NCBI GenBank assembly: GCA_943323705.2
Contig: CALPIT020000064.1
Span: 1 to 11,088 of the forward strand
DNA: 11,088 nt
Direction of reading: 5' to 3'
Source of the DNA: Streptomyces griseus
Lineage (GTDB): Bacteria; Bacteroidota; Bacteroidia; Chitinophagales; Chitinophagaceae
The notes under the pieces: generated by a model
The model's database searches: none
What the model saw: only the letters and a program-made list of their open reading frames with translations
What the model was told of the DNA's origin: nothing
Shown here: positions 1 through 6,699 of the stretch, in pieces
Numbering within the stretch: the stretch's first letter is position 1
Layout of the letters: each line of letters opens with the position of its first letter
Translations under genes and position numbers: made by a program

Positions 1-51
1 AAAGTGATGCTTACGATTAGAGATGGAATTACCTTAATCAGAAAAAAATAA
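1..51 (+). CDS. 3' end of an unidentified upstream gene (partial)
   Basis: Frame 1 is open from the first base to a TAA at 49-51 and encodes 16 residues, KVMLTIRDGITLIRKK. The other two forward frames close within the first 18 bases. The stop lies 3 bp before the GTG of the next gene, the spacing expected of a co-transcribed neighbour. The tail is basic and looks like an ordinary protein end, but it is too short to assign to a family, so no function is proposed. Confidence 0.5.
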   Translation, partial: KVMLTIRDGITLIRKK

Positions 52-54
52 TCG

Positions 55-1263
55 GTGAAGTATATAGCCGTTACCTTTTTTTATTGTGTTTTGTTCAATA
101 TGGTCTTTGCTCAAAAAATTACGACAAAGGCTTACATTGAAACGTATAAAAATCTTGCTGTCGCAGAGATGCTACGGTCTGGTGTTCCTGCGGCTATAAC
201 GTTAGCACAGGGAGTTTTGGAGACAGAAAGCGGCAATAGCGTCTTGGTAAAAAAATCAAACAATCATTTTGGTATCAAATGCAAAGCCGAATGGACGGGA
301 GAGTCAGTTTATCATGATGATGACGAAAATGGTGAATGTTTCAGAAAATATGATAGCGCTATTTTTAGTTATCGTGACCATAGTGATTTTTTAAGAACAA
401 GAGCACATTATGCTTTTTTATTTAGTCTAGATCCTATGGATTACAAAGGTTGGGCTTATGGTTTGAAAAAGGCAGGTTATGCTACCAATCCTAGATATCC
501 AGAAATTTTAATTAAAACAATAGAAGATAACCAACTATACGATATTACAGAACAAGCACTAAATCAGATTCCTGATTATAGTATTTATCAATTAGAGACT
601 ACTAAATCCAAATTTACTTTCGTAGATAAGTCTATAAAAAAGATTACAAATATTATTGAGCCAACCAAACTAAAATCAAAAACATATAACGGACTCAAAG
701 CAGTTTATGCTGATAGTGGAATGTCTTTATTAGCCATAGCAACTCATTACAATATTCCATTAACCAATCTGCTGGATTATAACGATTTAATCATTGACGG
801 ACTTCTTGAAGAATCAGTTTGGCTTTATCTCGAAAGAAAAAGAACGGAAGGACTACAAGAGAAATACAAAGTAAAAGGCAACGAATCTCTATATGAAATC
901 TCACAATCAAATGGACTTCAATTAAGCTCATTACTCGCTTATAATGGATTGAATGAAACAGATCAAATCAGGCCGGGAAGCATTTTGTCATTAAGGTCTG
1001 GCGTCATCATCAAAGAAGAATATGTAGAACCAGATGAAGTTGTTGTATCAACAAAGAATAAGAAAAATAAAAACGAGCAAAAGCTAAATCAAAAAAATAA
1101 AAAAGAGGTTAAGGCAAAAGTAAAAATACACAAAGTAAAGCATGGCGAAAGTCTTGCCACAATTGCTAAAAAATATAAAGTAAACATTGCGGACTTGAAA
1201 GAAATAAATGGCTTAACATCTAATAAATTAAAAATCGGTCAGCAATTAATTATATCAAAATAA
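55..1263 (+). CDS. Exported glucosaminidase (GH73-like) with C-terminal LysM repeats
   Basis: This is a predicted peptidoglycan hydrolase of 402 residues that cleaves glycan strands and is held on the wall by LysM units. Residues 1-19 form a signal peptide (MKYIAVTFFYCVLFNMVFA, then Q). Residues about 25-160 are a FlgJ/GH73-type glucosaminidase domain: AQGVLETESGNS places the likely catalytic Glu at 56, and NNHFGIKC at 69-76 is the family's usual second block. LysM-like units follow at about 213-260 (divergent), 270-314 and 357-401; the last, beginning HKVKHGESLATIAKKY, is the clearest. A lysine/asparagine-rich linker occupies about 333-356. The start is GTG at 55; no upstream ATG is available because a stop lies at 49-51, and only this start gives a full signal peptide. 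The gene sits 3 bp after the preceding stop and 5 bp before hpt, so it is probably in an operon. The enzyme class is well supported, the exact bond cut is not. Confidence 0.9.
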   Translation: MKYIAVTFFYCVLFNMVFAQKITTKAYIETYKNLAVAEMLRSGVPAAITLAQGVLETESGNSVLVKKSNNHFGIKCKAEWTGESVYHDDDENGECFRKYDSAIFSYRDHSDFLRTRAHYAFLFSLDPMDYKGWAYGLKKAGYATNPRYPEILIKTIEDNQLYDITEQALNQIPDYSIYQLETTKSKFTFVDKSIKKITNIIEPTKLKSKTYNGLKAVYADSGMSLLAIATHYNIPLTNLLDYNDLIIDGLLEESVWLYLERKRTEGLQEKYKVKGNESLYEISQSNGLQLSSLLAYNGLNETDQIRPGSILSLRSGVIIKEEYVEPDEVVVSTKNKKNKNEQKLNQKNKKEVKAKVKIHKVKHGESLATIAKKYKVNIADLKEINGLTSNKLKIGQQLIISK

Positions 1264-1268
1264 CGAGT

Positions 1269-1805
1269 ATGTCAACAATTAATGTACATGATAAAACATT
1301 TTCTACTTTTCTTTCTGAGTCAGCGATTAATGAGCAGGTAAAAAGAATTGCACAGGAAATCAATACTGATTATAAAGGAAAAACACCTTTGTTCATTGCG
1401 ATACTTAATGGTTCATTCATGTTTGCATCAGACTTGTTTAAAGAACTCGAAATCGAAGCTCAGGTTTGTTTTATTAAATTGGCATCATATCAGGGCGTAA
1501 AAAGTACCGGTAATGTGGTTACTTCAATTGGATTGGATGTGAGCTTGAAAGACAGAGATGTTATAGTCATTGAAGATATCGTTGATACGGGAAAAACATT
1601 GCATGATTTCTTGCCTCAAATAAAGGATCAACATCCTACATCAGTAAAAATTGCTACCTTATTACACAAGCCCGAAGCATTGAAATATCCATTAACATTA
1701 GACTATGTTGGTTTTAGTATTCCTAACAAATTTGTAGTAGGTTATGGATTAGATTATGATGGTCTCGGTAGAAATCTTAGAGAGATATTTCAATTAGCGG
1801 AGTAA
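1269..1805 (+). CDS. hpt: Hypoxanthine phosphoribosyltransferase
   Basis: This cytoplasmic purine-salvage enzyme transfers the phosphoribosyl group of PRPP to hypoxanthine, and usually guanine, giving IMP or GMP. The 178-residue length is normal for bacterial Hpt. The PRPP-binding signature VIVIEDIVDTGKT is at 98-110, with the acidic pair E102-D103 and D106. LNGSFMF at 46-52 is the N-terminal PPi-binding loop, KLASYQGVKSTG at 70-81 is the mobile active-site loop, and the C-terminal base-binding segment PNKFVVGYGLDY ends at 163. The lysine of IPNKF (154) fits the purine-contacting lysine of the family. The ATG is 5 bp after the glucosaminidase stop, indicating translational coupling or at least one transcript. 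Nothing is missing or unusual. Some genomes annotate the same family as hprT; the assignment to hypoxanthine rather than xanthine or guanine alone is by family resemblance. Confidence 0.95.
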   Translation: MSTINVHDKTFSTFLSESAINEQVKRIAQEINTDYKGKTPLFIAILNGSFMFASDLFKELEIEAQVCFIKLASYQGVKSTGNVVTSIGLDVSLKDRDVIVIEDIVDTGKTLHDFLPQIKDQHPTSVKIATLLHKPEALKYPLTLDYVGFSIPNKFVVGYGLDYDGLGRNLREIFQLAE

Positions 1806-1850
1806 TTTATTTGAATATATTTCAATTATTTCAGAAAAAACCACTAAATT

Positions 1851-1868
1851 AGAAGGGAGTAATCCCCT
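1851..1868 (+). promoter_or_regulatory. SD-like sequence inside a small GNRA-loop hairpin ahead of the TTG start
   Basis: AGAAGGGAG at 1851-1859 is the strongest Shine-Dalgarno-like sequence seen in the window, but it lies 14 nt before the TTG start at 1874. Bases 1855-1866 can fold as GGGA, loop GTAA (a GNRA tetraloop), TCCC, with A1854-T1868 able to extend the stem across a bulged C. Folding would hide most of the purine-rich site and bring the start closer to it. Whether it regulates translation is inference; Bacteroidota often ignore SD sequences. Confidence 0.35.
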
Positions 1869-1873
1869 ATTCC

Positions 1874-3628
1874 TTGAAGAGATTCTTTCTATATTTCTTT
1901 TTTTCAGTATTAGCAAATGTTGCTATAGGGCAGTACTATCTTAGAGGCGAAATCAAAGACGAAAAAAACAAACCACTTCCCAACGCCAAAATTTTCGTAC
2001 ATTCTTCACGAACTTTATTCATTAGCGGGACTTCGGGAGATTTTGGCATCAACGAAAAAGTACTTTATGATTCATTAACCATCACACTTGATGGGTATGA
2101 AAAAACTACAGTGAGGGTAAAAACAGACCAGTGGCAAAAAATCATATTAAAGTTAACAGCAGATGCGGTAAGTAAAAACCAGCCGAAGTTAATTTCCATG
2201 ACTAAAGATATGAGTCAATCATCCTTTAGACAATGGTTTGCCAGTGATGAAACTTATTTTCAACTTGTAGAAAATGAATACGTTGAATCTGCATTATATC
2301 CTGCCACTGGTTTTTCGCTTAACGTCAATAAGGCTTCTTACAGCAATGTCAGAAGGTTTTTAAACATGAGCAGTCTGGTTCCTCCAGATGCAGTAAGAAC
2401 CGAAGAGCTCATCAACTATTTCAATTTAAATTATAAACAGCCTCATGGCGATAGTTTGTTTGCGGTAGAGTCTAATCTTACCAATTGCCCTTGGAATAAC
2501 AAAGAACAGCTGCTATACGTTAACGTGAGTGCAAAAAAAATCGCTTTAGATAAAGTGCCTCCAGGAAATTTTGTTTTTTTAATTGATGTTTCCGGAAGCA
2601 TGGATATGCCCAATCGATTGCCATTATTAAAAGCCGCATTTCAACTATTTGTAAAAAACTTAAGACCTATTGATACGGTTTCAATCGTTACTTATGGTGG
2701 GTTTGTACAAGTTTGGTTGTCGCCAACTTCAGGAGTTGAAAAAGAAAAAATCCTTAAATCAATAGAAGAATTGGAGGCTGAAGGGGATACTCCCGGCGAA
2801 TCTGCTATTCGTGTCGCTTACCAAGTAGCAAAATCAAAATTTATTAAAGGTGGAACCAACAGAGTGATTCTCGCCACAGATGGCGATTTCAATGTAGGAG
2901 AAACTTCAGAAAAAGCTTTGGATGAATTGATTTCAAACCAGCGTCAAACAGGTGTATATCTTACTTGCCTCGGTGTGGGCATGGGAAATTTCAAAGATTC
3001 TAAATTGCAAACTTTAGCCAAAAAGGGAAATGGTAATTATGCTTACTTAGATGATATTCATGAAGCTGAACGCGTGCTGGTGAAAGAACTTACCCAAACT
3101 TTTTATGCAGTTGCTGATGATGCTTGTATGAATCTTAAGTTCAATTCAGAATATGTGAAATCCTATAGGTTGATAGGTTTTGATAATAAAAAAGAAGCAC
3201 TTGCTGATACACTCAACAATCTGGAGGGTGGCGAAATAGGAAGCGGAAGTGGGGTAATGGCAATTTTTGAAATTGTGCCAACAGAAAAAAACCTTCAGCT
3301 TGTAAATTCAAAATCAGTAATAGAAATCGCTCAAATGGATTTGAATTATTCATTAAACCAAGACAGCATCATTAAAAAAATACATTATAACGCGAATACG
3401 GTATTTACTCCAATTAATCAAGTGAACAAAGAATTAAAATTCGCTGCAGCGGTTACCATGTTTGCATTGAAATTAAAAAAGTCGAAGTATTATAACGAAC
3501 AATCATGGTCGTTTATCAAGAGCTTTTCAAAATCATCAGCAGATGAAAGCAACTATTTACAGAAGCAATTTTTAATCCTTCTCGACAAAGCCATAAAATT
3601 GTATGGCAATAAAAAAGACAGGCGTTAA
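1874..3628 (+). CDS. Exported YfbK-type von Willebrand factor A (VWA) domain protein with N-terminal carboxypeptidase-regulatory-like domain
   Basis: This 584-residue protein of unknown cellular role is predicted to be secreted. Residues 1-19 are a signal peptide ending IG before Q20; there is no lipobox cysteine. Residues about 21-94 form a CarboxypepD_reg-like beta domain (GEIKDEKNKPLPNAKIFV). Residues about 132-205 match the N-terminal domain of YfbK-like proteins. The VWA domain spans about 232-410: its metal-binding MIDAS residues are visible as DVSGS (238-242), T306 in EGDTPGES and D336 in ATDGDFNVG. Residues about 417-580 match the YfbK C-terminal domain (YRLIGFDN, GGEIGSGSGVMAIFEIVP, FAAAVTMFALKLKKSKY). 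The start is TTG at 1874, since an in-frame TAG sits at 1850-1852, no ATG lies between, and the next in-frame ATG is at residue 109. It follows hpt by 68 bp with no evident terminator. An intact MIDAS suggests metal-dependent binding of a protein partner; that partner is unknown. Confidence 0.88.
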   Translation: MKRFFLYFFFSVLANVAIGQYYLRGEIKDEKNKPLPNAKIFVHSSRTLFISGTSGDFGINEKVLYDSLTITLDGYEKTTVRVKTDQWQKIILKLTADAVSKNQPKLISMTKDMSQSSFRQWFASDETYFQLVENEYVESALYPATGFSLNVNKASYSNVRRFLNMSSLVPPDAVRTEELINYFNLNYKQPHGDSLFAVESNLTNCPWNNKEQLLYVNVSAKKIALDKVPPGNFVFLIDVSGSMDMPNRLPLLKAAFQLFVKNLRPIDTVSIVTYGGFVQVWLSPTSGVEKEKILKSIEELEAEGDTPGESAIRVAYQVAKSKFIKGGTNRVILATDGDFNVGETSEKALDELISNQRQTGVYLTCLGVGMGNFKDSKLQTLAKKGNGNYAYLDDIHEAERVLVKELTQTFYAVADDACMNLKFNSEYVKSYRLIGFDNKKEALADTLNNLEGGEIGSGSGVMAIFEIVPTEKNLQLVNSKSVIEIAQMDLNYSLNQDSIIKKIHYNANTVFTPINQVNKELKFAAAVTMFALKLKKSKYYNEQSWSFIKSFSKSSADESNYLQKQFLILLDKAIKLYGNKKDRR

Positions 3629-3638
3629 CTAATTTTAT

Positions 3639-4808
3639 CTAGCTGAACATTTCCCTTACTTTTTCAAAAAAAGATTTATCATTTTTTTCCGGCTTGGGCT
3701 CAAAGTTGGCCGATTGGTTCATTTTTTCGAGCATTGATTTTTCTTCGTCACTTACTTGCTGTGGCGTCCATATGTTTACATGAATCAGCTGATCACCTTT
3801 CTCATAGCTGTTCACATGAGGGAATCCTTTTCCTTTTAATCTGAATATTTTCCCGCTTTGTGTTCCAGCAGGAATTTTGATTTTAGCTTTTCCATCAATA
3901 GTAGGCACCTCAGTTTGTGTGCCAAAAACCGCATCAGGAAATGAAATATGCAAATCGTACACTACATTCAATCCATCACGCTGTAATTGTGGGTGTGGTT
4001 CCTCTTCAATCTGAACAATCAAGTCGCCAAAGCTACCGCCTCGTTCTCCAACATTGCCTTTGCCACCTACACTCAACTGCATGCCTTCCTGTACACCTGC
4101 AGGAATGTCTATCGTAACGGTTTCCTCACCGTAAACCCTGCCTTCGCCTTTACAACTGGTACATTTTGCCGCAATTGTGGTCCCTTCGCCATTACAGGTT
4201 GGACAAGTAGTTACCGTTTGCATTTGTCCTAAAAAAGTATTTTGTACTCTTCTTACTTGCCCGCTGCCATTACATGAACTACAGGTTTGTACACTGCTTT
4301 TATCTTTTGCACCGCTGCCCGCACACCCTGTACATTTTACATATTTTTTTATCTTGATGGTCTTGTTGGCACCTTTGGCCATTTCTTCAAAATTCAGCTT
4401 TAGCTTAACCCTGAGATTGCTGCCACGTGTACCAGTGCTTCTTCTTCCACCGCCACCGCCTCGGTTTCCAAAAAAACTGCCAAATCCTTCGTCACCAAAA
4501 ATATCTCCAAATTGACTGAATATATCGTCCATATTCATACCACCACCGCTATAGCCACCACCAGCTCCGCCTCTTCCCTGACTGAAGGCATTATGTCCGA
4601 ATCTGTCATATTGTGCCTTTTTATCAGGGTCATTTAGGATTTCGTATGCTTCAGCCGCTTCTTTAAATTTATCCTCTGCAGATTTGTCTCCTGGATTTCT
4701 GTCCGGATGGAATTGCATGGCAACTTTACGGTATGCCTTTTTTATCTCATCCTGTGTAGAAGTTTTGGAAACTCCAAGTATTTCGTAATAATCTCTTTTA
4801 TTCGCCAT
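3639..4808 (-). CDS. dnaJ: Chaperone protein DnaJ (type I Hsp40)
   Basis: DnaJ is the cytoplasmic co-chaperone that delivers unfolded clients to DnaK and stimulates its ATPase. All type I parts are present in 389 residues: a J domain at about 5-70 with the HPD tripeptide at 34-36, and a Gly/Phe-rich region at about 71-130 ([29 protein letters not shown]). A zinc-binding region follows with four CxxCxGxG motifs starting at C159, C176, C202 and C216, all eight cysteines intact. The C-terminal client-binding beta domains run from about 228 to 350, and the end MFS closes a lysine-rich tail. The ATG (4806-4808) is supported by the conserved start of the J domain ([12 protein letters not shown]). 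It lies 34 bp downstream of grpE on the same strand and is almost certainly co-transcribed with it. Its 3' end faces the VWA gene, 10 bp away. Confidence 0.98.
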   Translation of the reverse strand: MANKRDYYEILGVSKTSTQDEIKKAYRKVAMQFHPDRNPGDKSAEDKFKEAAEAYEILNDPDKKAQYDRFGHNAFSQGRGGAGGGYSGGGMNMDDIFSQFGDIFGDEGFGSFFGNRGGGGGRRSTGTRGSNLRVKLKLNFEEMAKGANKTIKIKKYVKCTGCAGSGAKDKSSVQTCSSCNGSGQVRRVQNTFLGQMQTVTTCPTCNGEGTTIAAKCTSCKGEGRVYGEETVTIDIPAGVQEGMQLSVGGKGNVGERGGSFGDLIVQIEEEPHPQLQRDGLNVVYDLHISFPDAVFGTQTEVPTIDGKAKIKIPAGTQSGKIFRLKGKGFPHVNSYEKGDQLIHVNIWTPQQVSDEEKSMLEKMNQSANFEPKPEKNDKSFFEKVREMFS

Positions 4809-4842
4809 TTTCAGATTTTGGAATATGTATGTTTTTTATTTT

Positions 4843-5361
4843 TTATTTACCGACTACAACTTTTGCGAAACGAATTAATTTATCATTTAAGTAATAGCCC
4901 TTCATTAATTCGTCGATCACTTTTCCTTTCATTTCCGGAGCCAAAGCCGCTTCCGAAATAGCTTCATGTTTTTCTACATCAAAATCTTCATTGATGCTTT
5001 CCATAGCTTTTAAACCTTTTTGCTGAAGTAAGCTACGAAGCTTATTAAAAACGAGCAGTGTTCCTTCATTGTCTGTCTCATTGCCATTGGCTTTCAGTTG
5101 CTTTTCTGCGCGGTCGCAATCATCCATCACATCCAATAAAGAAACTATGATTTCCTTGCCTGCAGTTTGCATCAGGTCCATTCTTTCTTTTGCTGTTCTA
5201 CGTCTGAAATTATCAAACTCTGCTACTAGTCTTAAATACTTGTCTTTTTGCTCAACAAGTTCTTCTTGTAATTTGATGTTTGACTCTGTTACAATTTCAA
5301 GATCTGTTTTAATTTCAGTTTCGTTGTTGTTCTCAGTTGTCGTTTCTTGTTCTGTTGACAT
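4843..5361 (-). CDS. grpE: Nucleotide exchange factor GrpE
   Basis: GrpE releases ADP from DnaK and so resets the DnaK-DnaJ cycle; it acts as a cytoplasmic dimer. The 172-residue protein has the usual layout: an acidic, Asn/Thr/Glu-rich disordered start (1-25), a long helical dimerisation region (about 26-85) containing the hallmark KYLRLVAEFDNFRRRTAKER at 41-60, and a beta-wing domain (about 115-172) with FDVEKHEAI, KGKVIDELMKGYYLNDKLIR and the terminal AKVVVGK. The ATG at 5359-5361 gives a normal N-terminus. dnaJ follows after 34 bp. A good promoter lies 35-64 bp upstream. No CIRCE operator (the HrcA target) was seen, so heat control by HrcA is not supported here. hrcA and dnaK are not in the window. 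Confidence 0.97.
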   Translation of the reverse strand: MSTEQETTTENNNETEIKTDLEIVTESNIKLQEELVEQKDKYLRLVAEFDNFRRRTAKERMDLMQTAGKEIIVSLLDVMDDCDRAEKQLKANGNETDNEGTLLVFNKLRSLLQQKGLKAMESINEDFDVEKHEAISEAALAPEMKGKVIDELMKGYYLNDKLIRFAKVVVGK

Positions 5362-5395
5362 ATTATTTTCTTGAATGGTAATTGTAATTTGTTCG

Positions 5396-5425
5396 CAAAA
5401 GTAAGCATGTCAAACAGTTTGCCAA
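5396..5425 (-). promoter_or_regulatory. Bacteroidota-type promoter for grpE-dnaJ
   Basis: Read on the - strand, TACTTTTG at 5403-5396 matches the Bacteroidota -7 element TAnnTTTG exactly. TTG at 5425-5423 lies 19 bp upstream, the normal spacing for the -33 element of the primary sigma factor. The predicted transcription start is near 5390, giving a leader of roughly 28 nt before the grpE ATG. This is the only full match to that promoter form noticed among the intergenic regions of the window. Confidence 0.65.
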
Positions 5426-5555
5426 CATATTAAATGCAGCCATTTTGACACAATTAAAAAAGGTTACTGAAAAATTGAGAGGGGAGAAGGGGTAATAACG
5501 AATTCAAGAATTTCTAAGGTATTGAAATTACGCATATATAGTAGGCATGACATTT

Positions 5556-5582
5556 AAAAAAGAAACAGAAAGAAATAGAAAG
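5556..5582 (-). other. Pyrimidine-rich tract directly after the small T9SS gene
   Basis: The 27 bp immediately past the stop codon of the small T9SS protein are purine-only on the + strand except for C5566 and T5577. The - strand transcript is therefore a nearly pure C/U run ending in six U. No hairpin precedes it, so it is not a classical intrinsic terminator. It may be a U-rich 3' end or simple low-complexity sequence. The rest of the 221 bp gap (5362-5555) holds the grpE promoter and nothing else recognised. Confidence 0.3.
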
Positions 5583-5927
5583 TTACTTAACCACTTGAAA
5601 CTTACCAGACTCGAGAACTTCGCCTTTTGGATTGCGCAGCTGGTAGATGTAAATTCCTCTGTAGAAATCTTCAAGGTTGATGTTGATTCTTGAAGGGGTG
5701 TTTTTTAATTCATAAATTTTCTTCCCCATAAAATTGAAAATGAGCAAAGAATAATTTGAGTTGTATCCTTTTTGAAAATCAAAATTGATCACAGCTGTTG
5801 CTGGATTAGGATAAAACTTGATGAATTTAGAGGGAAGATTTGTAGGATCAAGCGCAGTTTTGCTCTGTGCAAATGATGTATTTGACAGCGCGAAAATTAA
5901 AATAAATATGTAGAATATTTTTTTCAA
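5583..5927 (-). CDS. Small exported protein consisting of a T9SS type A sorting domain
   Basis: The 114-residue product has a signal peptide (1-20, MKKIFYIFILIFALSNTSFA, then Q), a short linker (21-36), and then a type A T9SS sorting domain (Por_Secre_tail-like) filling about 37-114. The sorting hallmarks are FYPNPATAVINF at 38-49, the middle strand SLLIFNFMGKKIYEL at 60-74, and the end YRGIYIYQLRNPKGEVLESGKFQVVK. There is no passenger domain between them. The start is TTG at 5925-5927: an in-frame TAA lies five codons upstream and no ATG intervenes, while the TTG starts an ideal signal peptide. By family knowledge such a domain directs export across the outer membrane and is usually cleaved. 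It could be a real minimal cargo, a decoy or regulator of the T9SS, or the remnant of a larger protein; the reading frame itself is clean. No matching promoter was found, and a long hairpin lies upstream. Confidence 0.82.
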   Translation of the reverse strand: MKKIFYIFILIFALSNTSFAQSKTALDPTNLPSKFIKFYPNPATAVINFDFQKGYNSNYSLLIFNFMGKKIYELKNTPSRININLEDFYRGIYIYQLRNPKGEVLESGKFQVVK

Positions 5928-5962
5928 TGCCTGATTGTTTTAAAGACAGAATACTAAATTAA

Positions 5963-6029
5963 GGAAATTGAGCCGAATAAAGTGTTGTTTTTCAAAAAAA
6001 AACAATAAAAATTTATCCGGCTCAATTCC
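5963..6029 (-). terminator. Long two-tier hairpin after the peroxiredoxin gene
   Basis: Arms 5963-5981 and 6012-6029 pair over 17 bp around the core TTGAGCCG/CGGCTCAA, with one bulged base (5967) and one mismatch (5976/6017). Inside the loop, TTGTTTTT (5985-5992) pairs with AAAAACAA (5998-6005) around a 5-nt loop. The structure starts 7 nt past the peroxiredoxin stop on the - strand. It likely ends or stabilises that transcript. The following - strand sequence TTAATTTAG is only weakly U-rich, so an RNA-stability or attenuator role is also possible. Confidence 0.6.
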
Positions 6030-6035
6030 GGTTTA

Positions 6036-6512
6036 TTATGATAAACGCTCTAAAACAGCATTTATTGCTTCAAAATTAGGCAGGTCGCCAGGATTGTCCA
6101 ATACTTCAGCATATTGCACAATGCCTTGTTTGTCAATAACAAAAGCAGATCTTTTACTTACACCTTTCATGTGCATGTGTGTGAAAGATTCATGTAAACA
6201 ATCGTAGGTAGTTGATACTTCTTTATTGAAATCGCTCACAAGAGGGAAATTTAGTTCCTGTTCTCCAGCAAATTTATTTAAAGTTGCTACGGAATCTACA
6301 GAAATCCCAATTACCTGGGCATCAATATTGTTATAAACAGACATGTTGTCTCTTGCAAAACATAGTTGTTTAGTACAGTTTCCAGTAAAAGCTTGAGGAA
6401 AAAATAATAAAAGCACATTCTTTTTGCCGGCATAATCGCTTAGGCTGATGGTGTCATTAAAAGTAGTGTACAAAGTAAATTCAGGAGCTTGTTGTCCAAT
6501 TTGCAGGGCCAT
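6036..6512 (-). CDS. Peroxiredoxin (AhpC/TSA superfamily)
   Basis: This thiol peroxidase reduces hydrogen peroxide and organic hydroperoxides in the cytoplasm; no signal peptide is present. The 158-residue thioredoxin-fold protein carries the peroxidatic motif PxxxTxxC as PQAFTGNC, with P39, T43 and the peroxidatic C46. The active-site Arg fits R121 in SKRSAFVID. A second cysteine, C51 in CTKQLC, lies five residues after C46, the position used as resolving cysteine by PrxQ/BCP-type enzymes. The FFPQAFTG context, however, resembles the AhpE-like group, so the subfamily and the 1-Cys or 2-Cys mechanism remain open. A third cysteine is C105. The ATG at 6510-6512 opens directly into MALQIGQQAPEFTL, the usual N-terminus. 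It has its own terminators on either side (6601-6619 upstream gene, 5963-6029 downstream), so it is probably a single-gene transcript. No clear promoter match was found in the 75 bp upstream. Confidence 0.93.
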   Translation of the reverse strand: MALQIGQQAPEFTLYTTFNDTISLSDYAGKKNVLLLFFPQAFTGNCTKQLCFARDNMSVYNNIDAQVIGISVDSVATLNKFAGEQELNFPLVSDFNKEVSTTYDCLHESFTHMHMKGVSKRSAFVIDKQGIVQYAEVLDNPGDLPNFEAINAVLERLS

Positions 6513-6587
6513 AATTTGTTTTTTTAAGTTAAGTGTAAAATTATAAACAAAATTCGTTCAAAAAAGTTGGTTATATAAATCAATTTT

Positions 6588-6619
6588 TAAAAACAAGAAA
6601 GCCCCGCACAATGCGAGGC
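6588..6619 (-). terminator. Intrinsic terminator downstream of porP/sprF
   Basis: On the - strand, bases 6619-6612 and 6608-6601 pair as GCCTCGCA/TGCGGGGC around a 3-nt loop: seven Watson-Crick pairs plus one G-U pair. The mismatch seen on the + strand (C6604/A6616) becomes that G-U wobble in the - strand RNA. A T-rich tail, TTTCTTGTTTTT, follows at 6600-6589. Strand, stem and tail all agree with termination of the porP/sprF transcript, about 80 nt after its stop codon. Confidence 0.8.
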
Positions 6620-6699
6620 CTCTGTTATCCAAACAATCCATAAAAACAAAATCTTAAGTTGTTAGTACAGGAATATGCAGTTCTTAGGATTGTTATGAT

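Noticed and set aside
3917..5374. Several open frames on the + strand opposite dnaJ and grpE
   Set aside because: They are antisense shadows of two unmistakable chaperone genes, with no recognisable domains or start signals of their own.
5362..5480. CIRCE heat-shock operator upstream of grpE
   Set aside because: The TTAGCACTC-N9-GAGTGCTAA pattern was looked for by eye and not found.
5968..6207. Open frame on the + strand overlapping the peroxiredoxin 3' end
   Set aside because: It begins within the long hairpin and runs antisense through conserved peroxiredoxin codons, with no domain features.
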